A stretch of 64,000 nt of DNA from NCBI GenBank assembly GCA_951640165.1, contig OX621255.1, forward strand, positions 31,594,001-31,658,000. The letters are read 5' to 3'. This document shows, one piece after another, positions 9,906 to 21,342 of this stretch; position 1 is the stretch's first letter, and each line of letters starts with the position of its first letter. The translations under genes were made by a program, and so were the position numbers. This stretch comes from Pseudoips prasinana. Lineage: Eukaryota > Arthropoda > Insecta > Lepidoptera > Nolidae. The notes under the pieces are model-generated. The model ran no database searches. It saw only the letters and a list, made by a program, of their open reading frames with translations, and had not been told where the DNA came from.

Positions 9906-10233
9906 GATTATTGAGACTGGCTATGAGATTAACTCACGTCAGAATTTGATGGGGCACGTCCAACTATAGTTTCCGCCATTGAAAATTATCCCCGGACCGA
10001 CTTCGAAACTACGCAGACAGTGATATAATCGAATGTATCCTTTAGAGATAAACGATTGAATTATTTCTGGCGTCCGTTGGATGGTCTCAGTTCTAACCTA
10101 ACCTACTTTTCTAGTAACGATTTATTAACCATTTGATATTATGAACGTTCTTGTATGCAGAAATTAAATAATAGAATAAAAGTTATTTTATATTATCGTT
10201 TCACTACACAAGAAAACCTATACTTATCATGAC
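9906..10233. other. Unassigned, with a short dispersed repeat
   Basis: Positions 10060-10125 (CTGGCGTCCGTTGGATGG, TCTAACCTAACCTACTTTTC) resemble 48600-48690. Otherwise no recognisable feature. Confidence 0.4.
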
Positions 10234-10490
10234 GGTCACCGTAGCCTAGTTGGTAGTGCTCCTGCCTACGAAGCTGGTGGTTCTGGGTTCGAATCCCGGT
10301 AAGAGCAAATATTTGTGTAATGAGCACGAATATTTGTTTCCGAGTCATGGATGTTTTCTATGTATATAAGTATTTATCTATCTATATGAGTATGTATATC
10401 GTCGCCTGTTACCCATAGTACAAGCTTTGCTTAGTTTGGGGCTAGGATGATCTGTGTGACATTGTCCCTAGATATTAAAAAAAAAGTAAT
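10234..10490 (+). mobile_element. SINE-1, full-length copy
   Basis: The head looks tRNA-derived: A-box-like TAGCCTAGTTGGTAGTGC and B-box GGTTCGAATCC, the internal RNA polymerase III promoter elements. The body contains GAGCACGAATATTTG and GTATATAAGTATTTATC. The tail module TTTGGGGCTAGGATGATCTG ends in GATATT plus A-rich sequence. Eleven copies are present in the window. It is not a tRNA gene: no acceptor stem can pair across it. Confidence 0.8.
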
Positions 10491-10830
10491 AAAATGTTGC
10501 GTTATGGTAAATAAGATATGTACGCATTTCGACCAAGAATACACCATCAAAAATTAATTAGGTCCAAGACTGTAACCATACAAAAATAACGTCACGCGTT
10601 CTCATTATAGTTAATATTATTTCCGCATGATTTGGCCGACCCTGAACTTTGTAATCTTTATCGCAATGTTATACGACACTTATTTGGCTTCTGTTCACAT
10701 GTCTGCCGAATAAGGATTTAAAACACACGTTGGATTAATTAATTTATCGTTCACGTTTGTTTCTCTAACCTCTTAAATCCTGGATAATTAGTTATCGCTA
10801 TAAGGTCATCAATACGAGTGATTAACCAGA

Positions 10831-11075
10831 GGTCACCGTAGCCTAGTTGGTAGTGCTCCTGCCTACGAAGCTGGTGGTCCTGGGTTTGAATCCCGGTAAG
10901 TGCAAACATTTATGTGATGAGCACGTTTGTTTCTGAGTAATGAATGTTTTCTATGTATTTAAGTATTTATCTATCTATATAAGTATGTATGCCTGGTACC
11001 CATAGTACAAGCTTTGCATAGTTTGGGGCTAGGATGATCTGTGTGACATTGTCCCCAGATATTATTATTATTATT
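10831..11075 (+). mobile_element. SINE-1 copy
   Basis: Complete head and tail, with (ATT)n at 11060-11075. Confidence 0.8.
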
Positions 11076-11165
11076 AATTAAGATTTTGATGATAGAAAAT
11101 AGCTTTATAAGATGTGTATACGACTCATTGTTAGGGAGGTGCTCGTCGAGAGAGTTTACTCGTCG

Positions 11166-11610
11166 AAGCAATAATAATAATAATAAGACTTTATTTTCAG
11201 ACCAAATTAGTGTCCAATAAGTTGAGTAACAATTTTCTTATAAACTAGTGTTAGTAATAAATATTTTTAAAATATGTAACAAATTTAACAAATTTATCAT
11301 TCATTGCTGCGTCATTCCATGCGAAATGGCGCAGCAATGATTGACGTAAATACAGTCTAGCCGACTAGCGATCATGCTAAGGATGTTGTTGGTGCTGCCA
11401 CGCATTCTGCGCCCCAGAGATGCGCATCTCTTACGCATCGTAGCGTAGAAACAATCTACGCGATGCTCAGCAAACATCCCTGTTGCACTACAGAATCGCC
11501 GCAGAATTGAACTCGGAGGGCACCGTAAGATTTTTGAGTATTTTTTACAATGTCCGTCCAATTGGAAGAGTGAAATATTTAAATTTCTAGCGTTGAGATT
11601 CATCTATCGT
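11166..11610 (-). pseudogene. LINE reverse transcriptase C-terminal fragment
   Basis: The minus-strand frame 11301-11603 reads through ILRCPPSSILRRFCSATGMF and MRKRCASLGRRMRGS, a Cys/Arg-rich segment that I take to be the end of a non-LTR retrotransposon polyprotein. Its 3' side has AATAAAGTCTTATTATTATT, a polyadenylation-like signal followed by a simple tail. This fits a 5'-truncated insertion. The clade cannot be assigned from the fragment and no catalytic motif is present. Confidence 0.45.
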
Positions 11611-11877
11611 AATTCAGGCGACGCCGCAATATAAAATAACATCCGATTCTCAATACTACATATTTATATGACATGACAAATACATAGGTAATAACCCTTT
11701 AACTGCGATCAAGCTAACAAAGTTTAGAATAGAATAGAATAGAATATAGTTTATTTGTTAGAATATAGTACAATAATAGATAGATAGACGCCATTGTTTA
11801 AGTTTAATGTATGAAACGTAATATTAGGTTTGGTCAGCATTAATGTATACAATTGCATATTAATAAGGCTGACTTCT
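11611..11877. other. No gene; (AGAAT)n tract
   Basis: Contains a pentanucleotide run around 11728-11750 followed by TATAGTTTATTTG, probably the reversed tail of an eroded retroelement. Confidence 0.4.
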
Positions 11878-12130
11878 GTGTTGGTTTAGTGGTTAGTGAC
11901 CCTGACTACTACGCCAGAGGTCGTTGGTTCGATTCCCACCCAGGATAAATTACTAACACGATTATTTGTTCTGTGTCTGGGTGTAATTTCTCTATAATAT
12001 GTATGTATGTATTAAGAAACATATAAGTATGTTTATCAGTTGTCTGACTGCCATAGGAAATACAATCTGCCGCGTAGTGGATCAGACGATAGTGTGTTAG
12101 TTGTCTCAAGATATTTATTATTATAATAAT
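11878..12130 (+). mobile_element. SINE-3-like variant
   Basis: Head TTGGTTTAGTGGTTAGTGAC with B-box GGTTCGATTCCC. The body has GTGTCTGGGTGTAATTT and the tail CAAGATATTTATTATTAT. It shares the body plan of SINE-3 but the head differs. Confidence 0.6.
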
Positions 12131-12716
12131 AAAATAAAATAAAAAATAAAAAGGGTTTTTATTCACGTAGACTTTAAAAAAGCGCTTGTTAATCGTCAGA
12201 ACATGTTCGTAGTAATATATAATTAATTTATAATTATTTCTAGGTATGTACCTACATGAAATATTTATTAGTTTATTATATTTGTTTATGTATGAATATG
12301 AATGTATGTAAGTACATTAATCTATGTAGTATATTTATTTTTAGGTTAGGACACTACACTCTGTAGAACTGACGACGACGGTACGCTATCAGCTGCCTGT
12401 CATTTTCAATTATGCTAGCCCATCCTACGGTTGTCTGGAAGAAATCGCTATTATGCGATAAGACCGCCAATTGTACATTATTTAAATATTAAGTTTTTTC
12501 GGTAAATGTTTTTTATAGTTTGTGCAATAAAGTGTATCTATCTATCTACATATAGATATTTAGGTACACGGATTGAAGGAAATAATTTACAATAAGATTT
12601 ATTTTATAACAGTAACGATATTTAGCCAACTTAAATTAAGTTATTGTCAAGGATCATGTGTAGGTTTAATTATCTAAATTTTAAATTTTAGCTATATTTT
12701 TACTAAATATTGTCTG
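12131..12716 (-). mobile_element. V retroelement copy split by a LINE tail
   Basis: V sequence at 12131-12246 and 12547-12716 is continuous apart from about 300 bp inserted after TTTCTAGGTA. Confidence 0.6.
12405..12546 (+). mobile_element. Jockey/CR1-type LINE 3' end
   Basis: GGTTGTCTGGAAGAAATCGC, GCGATAAGACCGCC, and TTTGTGCAATAAAG followed by (TATC)n are typical of the 3' UTR and tail of insect Jockey/CR1-like LINEs. No coding sequence left. Confidence 0.55.
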
Positions 12717-12749
12717 ATTAATAGTACTATGTTACTGTGTTATTCAGTT

Positions 12750-12814
12750 AAAAATGTGCTATTCTGTGAAACAATATATACCCCATATATTGTTTCACTG
12801 AATAGCACATTTTT
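12750..12814. repeat. Hairpin with 29-bp arms
   Basis: AAAAATGTGCTATTCTGTG... pairs with CACTGAATAGCACATTTTT around a 7-nt loop, with one mismatch. Confidence 0.7.
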
Positions 12815-12967
12815 ACGAGTACATCTAGGTCCAGGTTTAGCTGATGATTAGTTTTAAAATATTATGGAAACAAACAGTTTACTTCAATTGTTAAGGTGGA
12901 GCTATCATACAATACCAATGCATACGTTTTTCAACCTTTCTTTTGTATTGTATGGTATATTAATTAC

Positions 12968-13135
12968 CCTGGTATCAGAGTTGCTCAAGCCGTTCTGTAG
13001 ACCTCTAATTTAGCTCATCGACTGTTTTCTAATGAAAAAACTGGGACCAACGGCTTATTGTTCACTCCGGAACACGGAGACGCTCAGAAATTAAACCACT
13101 TTAACTGACCGCGATCACTTACGACCCAGCCTCAG
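12968..13135 (+). repeat. Family D repeat
   Basis: TATCAGAGTTGCTCAAGCCG and GGAGACGCTCAGAAATTAAA align with the copy at 34625. Confidence 0.5.
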
Positions 13136-13323
13136 CTTTTTGAAGAATAACATTATTTTATTTTGTTTCAGGTATGATCAACTGAGAGATCCACATAACC
13201 ACTTACCGGTTGGAACCACATTTTTCTGAGTATTTTGTCTTTTGTCACTATTAGTGACATAAATAACAGAATATAGAATGCTTCTAAGGCCATGGTAAAG
13301 TATAAGATATATATATACCTATC

Positions 13324-13354
<31 letters not shown>

Positions 13355-14375
13355 TTAACTCAAATACTCATTTCTATGTAAGATAATTTTTAAGGCTGTT
13401 AGAAGTCGCTGGATGCGAAAAGCGCAAGACCGGCAATTGTGTAGATCTTTGGGGGAGGCCTTTCGGCTGATATGATGACTCATTTTTAAGTAATCAATAC
13501 GGTTTTTGTATAGTTATAAGAGTATATTTATATAGTAAGCCAGTTCTAGGCCCAAACTATAAGAAGAATAAAATATCTAAATATAATACAGTCTATCCTA
13601 GAACGCCCGTTCACCATACTCACAAAATACTTACCAGGAGGGAGGAGGCATAGTAGAAAGAATTAGAATTGAGAGGGGTGTCGCTAGACAAGTCTAGTAA
13701 AACATGTGGACTTTGAAACAAAATGAATTGAATGTGTCTGTCTCGACATATTTGCTATCATTTATGACATAAATTTTGTTCCACCCATAACTCACAAAGT
13801 ATAAATTAAAAAAAATTTGACCTTATCTGGGCCTTCATCTACATAGATATCACCTGTAGCTCTGTCTTTCACCGTGAAAGGTTTTATCTTCGTTTAGGTA
13901 AAACCGACCTCACTAACCCTGAAACCTGACAACTCAAGTAAAAAATACAGCATCACGGCCCTTGCCAATTTTAAGGTACTGAAGTACGTCCAGCAGTTGA
14001 CTTACTTTGGCTGACATGATTATAGAACCACTTGATCATATGTGATTATAAATAGTATACTCGTATTTATACTATAAAGTATGTAAAGGTTTTCTGGACT
14101 ATAAAGATAGATATATATATTGTTACAAGTATTCCTCATTATAGGTATATATTAAGCATTTATGAATCCGTGAAGAGTGCTTATAAATAGTCAAAACTTA
14201 AAATTTATTTAACTATATAATTTATTTTATTAATAAACATTATTTTTTTTGAAAACTTATGTTATTTACTAAACGATTCAAAATTGCTCACGAACATTTT
14301 TGAGATTAAACCTACGAGTATTTTTCATATTATTTGCATCTAATTTTCCTAAATTTGTTTTAGTAATATGATATT
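13136..14375. other. Mostly unassigned
   Basis: Contains a (TA)n-rich tract at 13307-13365 and an RTE 3' tail fragment on the plus strand at 13401-13478 (GAAGTCGCTGGATGCG, TTTCGGCTGATATGATGA). No coding sequence recognised in the rest. Confidence 0.4.
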
Positions 14376-14440
14376 ATCATAATCATAATGTCAGCCTCAA
14401 AACGTCCATCGTTGGATAAAGATCTCCCCCCAAAACCTCG
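14376..14440 (-). mobile_element. RTE-type 3' tail fragment
   Basis: ATAATGTCAGCCTCAAAACG and GATCTCCCCCC are the reverse of a decayed RTE tail. Confidence 0.4.
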
Positions 14441-14725
14441 TCAATATTTTTATATTCTATGATATTATATTTTAGACATGTCGTGTCTATCTTTACCTAG
14501 GTGGACATTCAGGAAGTTATTATTAGAGCGTACCTTACGTGTATGACGATGGTTGCAATTTAATTCTACTACCGGAACCAAAGCGGCCAAACTGAGAAGT
14601 ATATTGTTACTCACAATATAAATAACTAATAATGGATTAATTCATCAAAACACACATGTGTATATTTAACAACAAATAATAAATTAATGGGCAATCCGAG
14701 ATAAATTACGTAATTTTCATTAATT

Positions 14726-15171
<446 letters not shown>

Positions 15172-15282
15172 TCTATACATATAATAAAACTGTAGAAAAG
15201 TCGTTTTTGTACATCAAAAAGAAATCTTAATATATTTTTTGCATTCAAAATGGCCGCGGACGAAGTCACGGGTAACAGCTAG
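15172..15282 (+). mobile_element. Short Helitron abutting the previous one
   Basis: Starts TCTATACATATAATAAAAC directly at the end of the preceding Helitron. Ends GTCACGGGTAACAGCTAG. Only 111 bp. Confidence 0.6.
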
Positions 15283-16239
15283 TCTAAAATAAGAAGCAGT
15301 CTATCATTACACTAAGATTTGACATTGGCATCTATCAAGGTTGTGATCATTTAAACAGGTTTCTTATTTAGGTACGACTGGCACCTCGATGTGAGCGCTG
15401 ATTTAGCGGGTACGTAAACACAGGTCCAGTATTAGTATTAGTTTACTCGTATATTAGTCAATACTTATTCTAAGCTAATACTATACGTATGACGTTTGAT
15501 TGATTAGTGTTGCCAGCTCCGACATCTTATGTCGTAAGTACCTATAATCAGACATTCAAACGAGTATTGCCCCTTCAAATTTTGGCTGCTCAAGTGTATA
15601 ATAGTGCCGAAGCAATTCTTTTTGGAGGTTTTACCGAAATTTTTGGGGACATTCTATTATTTTATTATATTTATCAGTATTGGAGTGATCTGAGTAATTG
15701 TTTAAACTTATGCCATAGACATGCTCGCAAGAATCTCTAATACCGTACGTTTCACTTCAGAAAACATACGGAACGTCCGATAAAGCTGAACATATTCGAC
15801 GGATTATTTTTTTTGACCAATATAATATTTTTATAAATGAGTAGGTAACTTATATCACTATGTTATAGTTTAATACAATGAAGCTTTGCTTAAATAACAG
15901 TTTTTTAATTTGCAACTAAGATTAGAGAAACGCTGAATTTGCATTGTCACTACTTCGCTTTGAAACGCTTGAATATCGCTAGTATTCATATTTTTGGTGA
16001 ACAGTACTCGGTTTGTCTATAAAATATGTAACAAATTGTTATTTATCTAAAAGTATCGATTCGTTTGAGCTATTTCGGTCTTAAACGTCTTTAATTGCAT
16101 CAGAAAAAAATAGTCAGGTCCTTTACCGCTTTTTGGGTTTAGAGTTCTGAAGCGATTTGGAATTCTCATTGGTAAATCGACTTTAAAATACTTAAATATA
16201 TGTATTTATTTAACTATTGAGTGGCCTAAATAACTTTTC
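15283..16239. other. No recognisable feature
   Basis: AT-rich. The short open frame around 15507-15740 has no recognisable motif or compositional support, so I do not call it. Confidence 0.4.
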
Positions 16240-16243
16240 TTAA

Positions 16244-18069
16244 CCCTCTGTATCATAGTGTAGACTGCAGGCTACATACCCTTTGGATGTCTACAAAATT
16301 AATAGTGTTGATATTTTAATGAAATAAGGCAATGTAGCCGACGGTCTACACTCTGAGCTAACGAACTAGTACTAAATAAAATATCTAGATGGCATTAATT
16401 TTCGCAATTTGATATTTGTTATTCATCAATCGGATCATTTCGAAAGTACTGCTCGGCTCCAATTTAAAAGTGGAATAAAAATATATTCTGCTCGTGAATT
16501 GGGATTTTATGTTGAAAATTAGAGAGGTTAGTGTTTGAATTATAACATACATTATTGTTTTCGAACAATTATTATGTTTTATTTCGATTTTATTGTCAAA
16601 TCGTGTTTGTTGCTTGTAGGCTACATTAGGCAATAAGTATAATATTTGGGTTAATGTTGACTATAGTTTATATTGTACTTCAGGATGTCTCCTAAGCATT
16701 TCCTCGGAGATAAAGACATAAATTTAATGCTGCATAATGGTTCTGATAGTGAAGATGGCCTAGATTTTGATGATGACCGCCTCGCCGATCCTAATTTTGT
16801 TCCTTACTTGGAAACTTTCGAAAACAAGACTCCAGAGTTAGATATTGATGCGATAATAGAAACGCTAGAATACAATGAGGAACATCCTTCTTCTAGCTCG
16901 GAAACTCCATCGTCACACGAGAGTACTGTTCAATCTGCCCAACCCAAGAAAACTCGAAAAGCTGCTACAGAAAAGCCAACTAAGCTGAATTTACGCTGGA
17001 AGGAAAATAATTTAGTTTTGAATGCAGGTCAGCTCATTTTTATGGGAAACAAGGCCCTGGGCATTGATCTACTTGAGTTAGATACAAGAATAAGTAGAAA
17101 AAAAAATATATGCGACATTTTTTTTTCTACTTATTCTCACAAGAACTAATTACGAAAATTTCTGAGGAGACCAATTTCTTACATGTTCAAAAAGATCCTA
17201 GTAGCACTTTCCGAATATTGAGTCTGATGTTAGGTAATTCATGGGTGTGGTATATCTAATGTATCTCATATAATTACCCAGGGTTACCAACCACTGGAGC
17301 CCCATACTTGGAACCCCTCTTATAAAGGAAACCATGACCTCGAACAAGTTTCACATAATTAGTCAAACGTTGCACCTCAACGACAATTACAAAAACCTTC
17401 CAAGGGACAATCCTGATCAAGATAAGATTTACTAATTAGGTCCAGTGGTGGATTCCTTGTATATGGCTTCCAGTCGAGCCCTAATGGAAGAAAGTCTTTG
17501 TGTGGACGAGCAAATGTGCTCCACAAGAGCGCAATAAGTTGAAGAGATATAACCCCAACAAACCTCATACTTGGGGTTATAAGGTCTTCGTGTTGAGTGG
17601 CGTTTCTTGCTTTGCCTATAAGACGGAAATAGAAACTGGTGAAGAAAATGTTGTTTTGCAAGGACAGCCAGATTTAATCGCATCATCAAATGTTGTCATC
17701 AGGTTAGCACGAATGATTCCAAGTCACCAGAACTTCACGCTCTATTTCGACAGTTATTTTACTTCTCTTCGTCTATTGAAATATCCGGCCAAGGAAGGTA
17801 TTCTTAGTCTTAACACTGCGAGAAGAAATAGGATTCCAGATGTAAGCTGTTATCAGAAAAGCTCATTAATCCATCTTTCCTAACATTGTGTTCTCATAAA
17901 TTATGGCCACTTATCTCAGTGTTGCCTACCGGCAACAATCCCTATTTTTGTTATTTTCTGCCTGAATATTAAAAAAAAATTAAATTCCAAAAATATGTCA
18001 ATTTAATTTTTTTGATATCAATTTGAATACAAAAAATCATATAAATCCCATTTCTTGAGTGATAGAGGG
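16244..18069 (+). mobile_element. piggyBac-family element with both ends
   Basis: A 1826-bp element flanked by TTAA at 16240-16243 and 18070-18073. The ends are CCCTCTGTATCATAG and, reversed, CCCTCTATCACTCAAG. They are similar but with a small gap. Subterminal words AGACTGCAGGCTACAT and TGTAGCCGACGGTCTAC form an additional imperfect inverted pair near the left end. It carries a decayed transposase gene, so any movement would need enzyme from another copy. Confidence 0.75.
16685..17883 (+). pseudogene. piggyBac transposase, frameshifted
   Basis: Cut-and-paste DDD transposase remnant. It starts at ATG 16685 with an acidic N-terminal region (GSDSEDGLDFDDDRLADPNF), usual for the family. The frame fails after a poly-A and poly-T stretch near 17100-17130, and the homologous sequence continues in another frame (SQELITKISEETNF, SLMLGNSW). 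Stops follow near 17260. The catalytic core resumes at 17360 (NDNYKNLPRDNPDQDKIY), has a stop near 17433, and shifts again near 17525 into KPHTWGYKVFVLSGVSCFAY and LYFDSYFTSL, where the last Asp should be catalytic. The frame ends at 17883, short of a Cys-rich C-terminus. At least two frameshifts and several stops make it inactive. Confidence 0.75.
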
Positions 18070-18242
18070 TTAAGGCTACCTATTTGTATAGATATACTAC
18101 AGCAGTTCGATATTCCATCAGGGTAACGGTTCAGTTCATGTAGTACCTAATCGATCATATGAATTCGAATACGAACTCCACAAGAGGTGGATCGGTGCAC
18201 GCATATGGGGCCGGATACCCCATATCAACCAAGGCGTTATCA

Positions 18243-18475
18243 TGTCAGCGAAAGTAGGTCCACTGCTGGCCAACAGAATGGGGGAATATGCCATAATCGC
18301 CACACTTGGCATACAGGTTGGCAATCGCAGTTTGATGGTCATAGTTCACAGAAAAACGCTGCTGCCCGTTCTCTGGTAGGTATTCCTTCGGACGCTTTCT
18401 ACGCCCGCCACGGGATGAGATAGGGTGATGATATTCTATGCCATCACCACACAGCAAACAACAACCACGGCGTAT
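18243..18475 (-). repeat. Family B repeat
   Basis: Contains ATCGCCACACTTGGCATAC, TGGCAATCGCAGTTTGATG and ACGGGATGAGATAGGGTGAT. Family B ends on its sense strand in GTGGACGTACTTTGGCTGAT plus (ATG)n, like the RTE. Non-coding here; frames across it carry no catalytic motif. Confidence 0.6.
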
Positions 18476-18487
18476 CCAGCCCCATAC

Positions 18488-18645
18488 CTACATTTATAAT
18501 ATATATAGTCCTCCTTATCGATTTCGATAACGGCGACCCTTCGAAATCACCTTCTTTGGTGTGCCCTTAGATGGCTAGCTAGACCGAACTTAGTTTTAAA
18601 TACTCGGTCACAACTAGGACAATAAAGTGTCCTACATTTATAATA
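18488..18645 (-). pseudogene. LINE C-terminal zinc-finger fragment
   Basis: The minus-strand translation contains YCPSCDRVFKTKFGLASHLR followed by AHQRR and a stop. This is a C2H2-type finger (C-x2-C-x12-H-x3-H). Such a finger just before the stop is common in LINE polyproteins of insects, and a similar fragment is at 62612-62778. Only this terminal segment is preserved. Confidence 0.5.
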
Positions 18646-18767
18646 TGGAGGCACTGACCAAGTGGCAAAAACAGAAAGAAGATATTCAACTAAGTAGTTT
18701 TAAAATGCACACGTCTAGGAAATGGACCATGAGATAGGGTGCCACTGATTTGATAAGACATTTAGTT

Positions 18768-18878
18768 GACATCTGTCAAATTTCTTTTATAGATTTTAAA
18801 GTTTATCACAAAAGCATAAGGTTCACTTCCAATTGGGGAAATTTGACAGATAGGGGTAGCTTGATGTGCTGACGTCTG
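18768..18878. mobile_element. MITE-A, left end degraded
   Basis: Right end GATGTGCTGACGTCTG followed by TA. The interior matches other copies; the left inverted repeat is mostly lost. Confidence 0.65.
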
Positions 18879-19277
18879 TACATTGAGAGGTTGTGGTCGC
18901 TGGTATGGGATAAAGGAAATCACAAATCAGGGTCAGAAGACAGACGCGGCCCTCTCTGGCTAGGATCCTGTCATAGCTAACCTGCAATTTTCTCTAGCTA
19001 CCTAAGTCGATGACCTGCTGAAGATAAAACCTAAAGAAGCCCCGATCTTGTTTCTTTCACCGTCTTTTGTTTTGTTTAATTTTTTCAATATATGTATGTA
19101 TTCTACATTCCAAGTATGTTGCCTAATGCAGGCTCTGAATTATTTTCATCAAAGCGGATTATATATGGGGATGAAAGTGAAAACATTCTTCTACTAAAGT
19201 TTATGTCTTACTTTTTGTCTCTCCATGCATTTATTTTCCCTCCTTAATCAATCACCATTATCGATACCGTAATGGTA
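18879..19277. other. No recognisable feature
   Basis: No coding sequence or repeat matched within the window. Confidence 0.4.
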
Positions 19278-19398
19278 CACACGGCTACATATCAAGCTAG
19301 ACATATCCAATATAAGCTGACCTCTCATTGTATGCAAATCCTATACAACGCGAGATCAGCTTATACTGGAAATATATAGCTTGATGTGTAGCCGTGTG
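19278..19398. mobile_element. MITE-E, 121-bp foldback
   Basis: CACACGGCTACATATCAAGC at the left is matched by GCTTGATGTGTAGCCGTGTG at the right. Inner arms (CAATATAAGCTGACCTC, GAGATCAGCTTATACTGG) also pair. Flanked by TA. Design resembles MITE-A but the sequence differs. Confidence 0.7.
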
Positions 19399-19777
19399 TA
19401 CATCAGGTGTAAAGTTATTTTCCTGCAACTACATTATCAACCAAAATCCAGGATTAGGCACCTTAAAAAGAAAAAGGGGACCGTTATTGGATCATTTTGT
19501 TGTCCGTTCATTTATCAAAACCCTTTTTCTGAATAATGGACTTATTTGAAATATAAACAACATGTTTTAGGCGCAGCCCAGGTAATGTTGGAAGATGAAT
19601 TACCAAACGCCCGGTGAATTATTACCGGGTGTAAAACAACCCACAGATAGTGAGGTCACTTGTTTGGAAATCACCACTTAGACTTGGTTTTTTGTTAAAG
19701 TGGTGGTGTGATGTACCTACAAATAAGGCAAGTCCGATATAAGAATAGGAAATATTTTTATTCGAGACCATAAAAAC
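19399..19777. other. No recognisable feature
   Basis: No gene. The last bases lead into the foldback described next. Confidence 0.4.
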
Positions 19778-19832
19778 CGAGGTAGTCCACGAAAGGCACC
19801 CATCTGAATGGCACCTGCGCGAATGGCACCTA

Positions 19833-20906
19833 GCTGACAAACTGTCTAGGTATGGAATACGTGGTAAATGTCTTGATCTATTAAAATCTTATTTAAGTAA
19901 CCGCCAGCAGTACACAGAAATTGTAAATATTAACATTAAAACTAAACGGGAAATTAAACACAGGTCAAAATATAGAACGGTGAAGTACGGAGTACCCCAA
20001 GGAAGTGTGCTCGGACCTTTATTATTTTTAATTTACATTAACGACCTCTCAAAAAATGTGATTCACCCAACCATATTGTTTGCTGATGATAGCACAATAG
20101 TCATAAAATCTGATAAATCTTATGATCATGAACAGGAAGTAAATAACACGCTAAAGAAAACAATAGAATGGCTAAAACATAATAATTTAAAAATTAATCT
20201 AGATAAAACTCATATCATGCAATTCAATCAACGACAATACCACGATCCGTTAAACATTGTATATGAAAGAGTATCAATTGCAAAAAAAGATTACACCAAA
20301 TTCCTAGGATTAACTATAGATTGTGAACTATCTTGGAAATTACACATAGAGGAATTATGTAAGAAAGTAAACAGTTTCGCCTATGCGCTTCACAAGCTTT
20401 CTAAGCATGTAAATCATGAAACGATACTCGTTGCCTATCATAGTTATGTGGAATCAATCATAAGGTATGGAATAGTGTTCTGGGGAAATTCCACCGATAA
20501 AAATTTTGTGTTCCTAGCACAAAAGAAATGTATTCGTGCAATATGTAATTTACATTCAAGAGATAGTTGTCATAAACATTTTCAAAATTTAAAATTACTT
20601 ACGTTTCCTAGTTTATATGTATATGAGATAGCAGTATTTGTCAAAAATAATCCGCATTTATTTCATATTAGAGACCCTGCAGATATTAGGTTAAGGAAGA
20701 GAGAATCAAATATTCTTAGTATAGATAAATGTAATACAGCTCTCTGTAAAAAAAGCGTATACCAAATGGCTCCAACGATTTATAACAAAATTCCCAAAGA
20801 TATCAGAGATTTAAAATTAAGCACTTTTAAAAAAGTCTTCAAAGAGTTCCTAATTAAAAAATGTTTTTACTCTATAACTGAGTTTATGGAACATAAGTCT
20901 GATTAG
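19833..20906 (+). pseudogene. Non-LTR reverse transcriptase, C-terminal part
   Basis: Copies LINE RNA into DNA in the intact protein. The open frame extends upstream of the first ATG-like codon to the truncation point at 19833 (ADKLSRYGIRGKCLDLLKSY). It holds the RT palm motifs YGVPQGSVLGPLLFLIYIND and ILFADDST; the FADD aspartates near 20083-20090 are two of three catalytic acids. The thumb and C-terminal domain follow (KINLDKTHIM, YGIVFWGNSTDKN, APTIYNKIPKDIRDLK). The frame is free of stops over about 357 codons. The endonuclease, RT fingers and first catalytic Asp are missing because of 5' truncation. The clade is Jockey/CR1-like by motif spelling; the exact clade is uncertain. Confidence 0.75.
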
Positions 20907-21139
20907 TCTATTTGATGTTATTGTTTTAATTTTGTTTTGTTTTGTGCTCTAAGTTTTATGTAAGTGTGGGATTGTTTAGTGTAAGTCAATATAGTCAAAA
21001 ATTAGATTAAGATTATGTACAATAAGTTATTAAAATTTGTATGCCTGTGGGTACAATGTAGCGACCTATTATAACCAATGTAACACCTATATGTAAAATT
21101 TACCTACATTGACAAATAAATATTTCTATTTCTATTTCT
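19833..21139 (+). mobile_element. 5'-truncated Jockey/CR1-like LINE
   Basis: RT coding sequence to 20906, then a 3' UTR with GTTTTGTTTTGTG and ending GACAAATAAATATTTCTATT plus (TTTCTA)n. Inserted into the foldback between CACCTAGC and TAGTCCACG. No clear target duplication. Confidence 0.7.
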
Positions 21140-21172
21140 TAGTCCACGAATGGCACCTATCAATAATTAAGG

Positions 21173-21342
21173 TGTTATTATTATGACGGACCTTGTGTTA
21201 ATAACGACGGTCGCGCTTTAATGCTACCACCGGATCCAATGCGCCCCAACTGAGAAGACCCAGCGAAACAAACTCAGCGGGCGTCTCTACTACCGGTTTC
21301 AACACGGCCCAGTTGAGACGCTCCGGCGAAACATACTCATTT
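21173..21342 (-). mobile_element. V retroelement, 5' part
   Basis: Covers the V frame (SPERLNWAVLKPVVETPAEF and VVALKRDRRY, minus strand, part of the frame 21198-21461) but lacks the constant 3' tail. The plus strand begins ATTATTATGACGGACCTTG. Confidence 0.55.

Noticed and set aside
10234..10310. Possible tRNA genes (A-box and B-box-like sequences, also in the other SINE copies)
   Set aside because: They repeat many times with a fixed non-tRNA body and tail, and no acceptor stem or plausible cloverleaf can be drawn. They are tRNA-derived SINE heads.
15507..15740. Small open frame with hydrophobic segments
   Set aside because: No start context, homologous motif or second copy; chance frame in AT-rich DNA.
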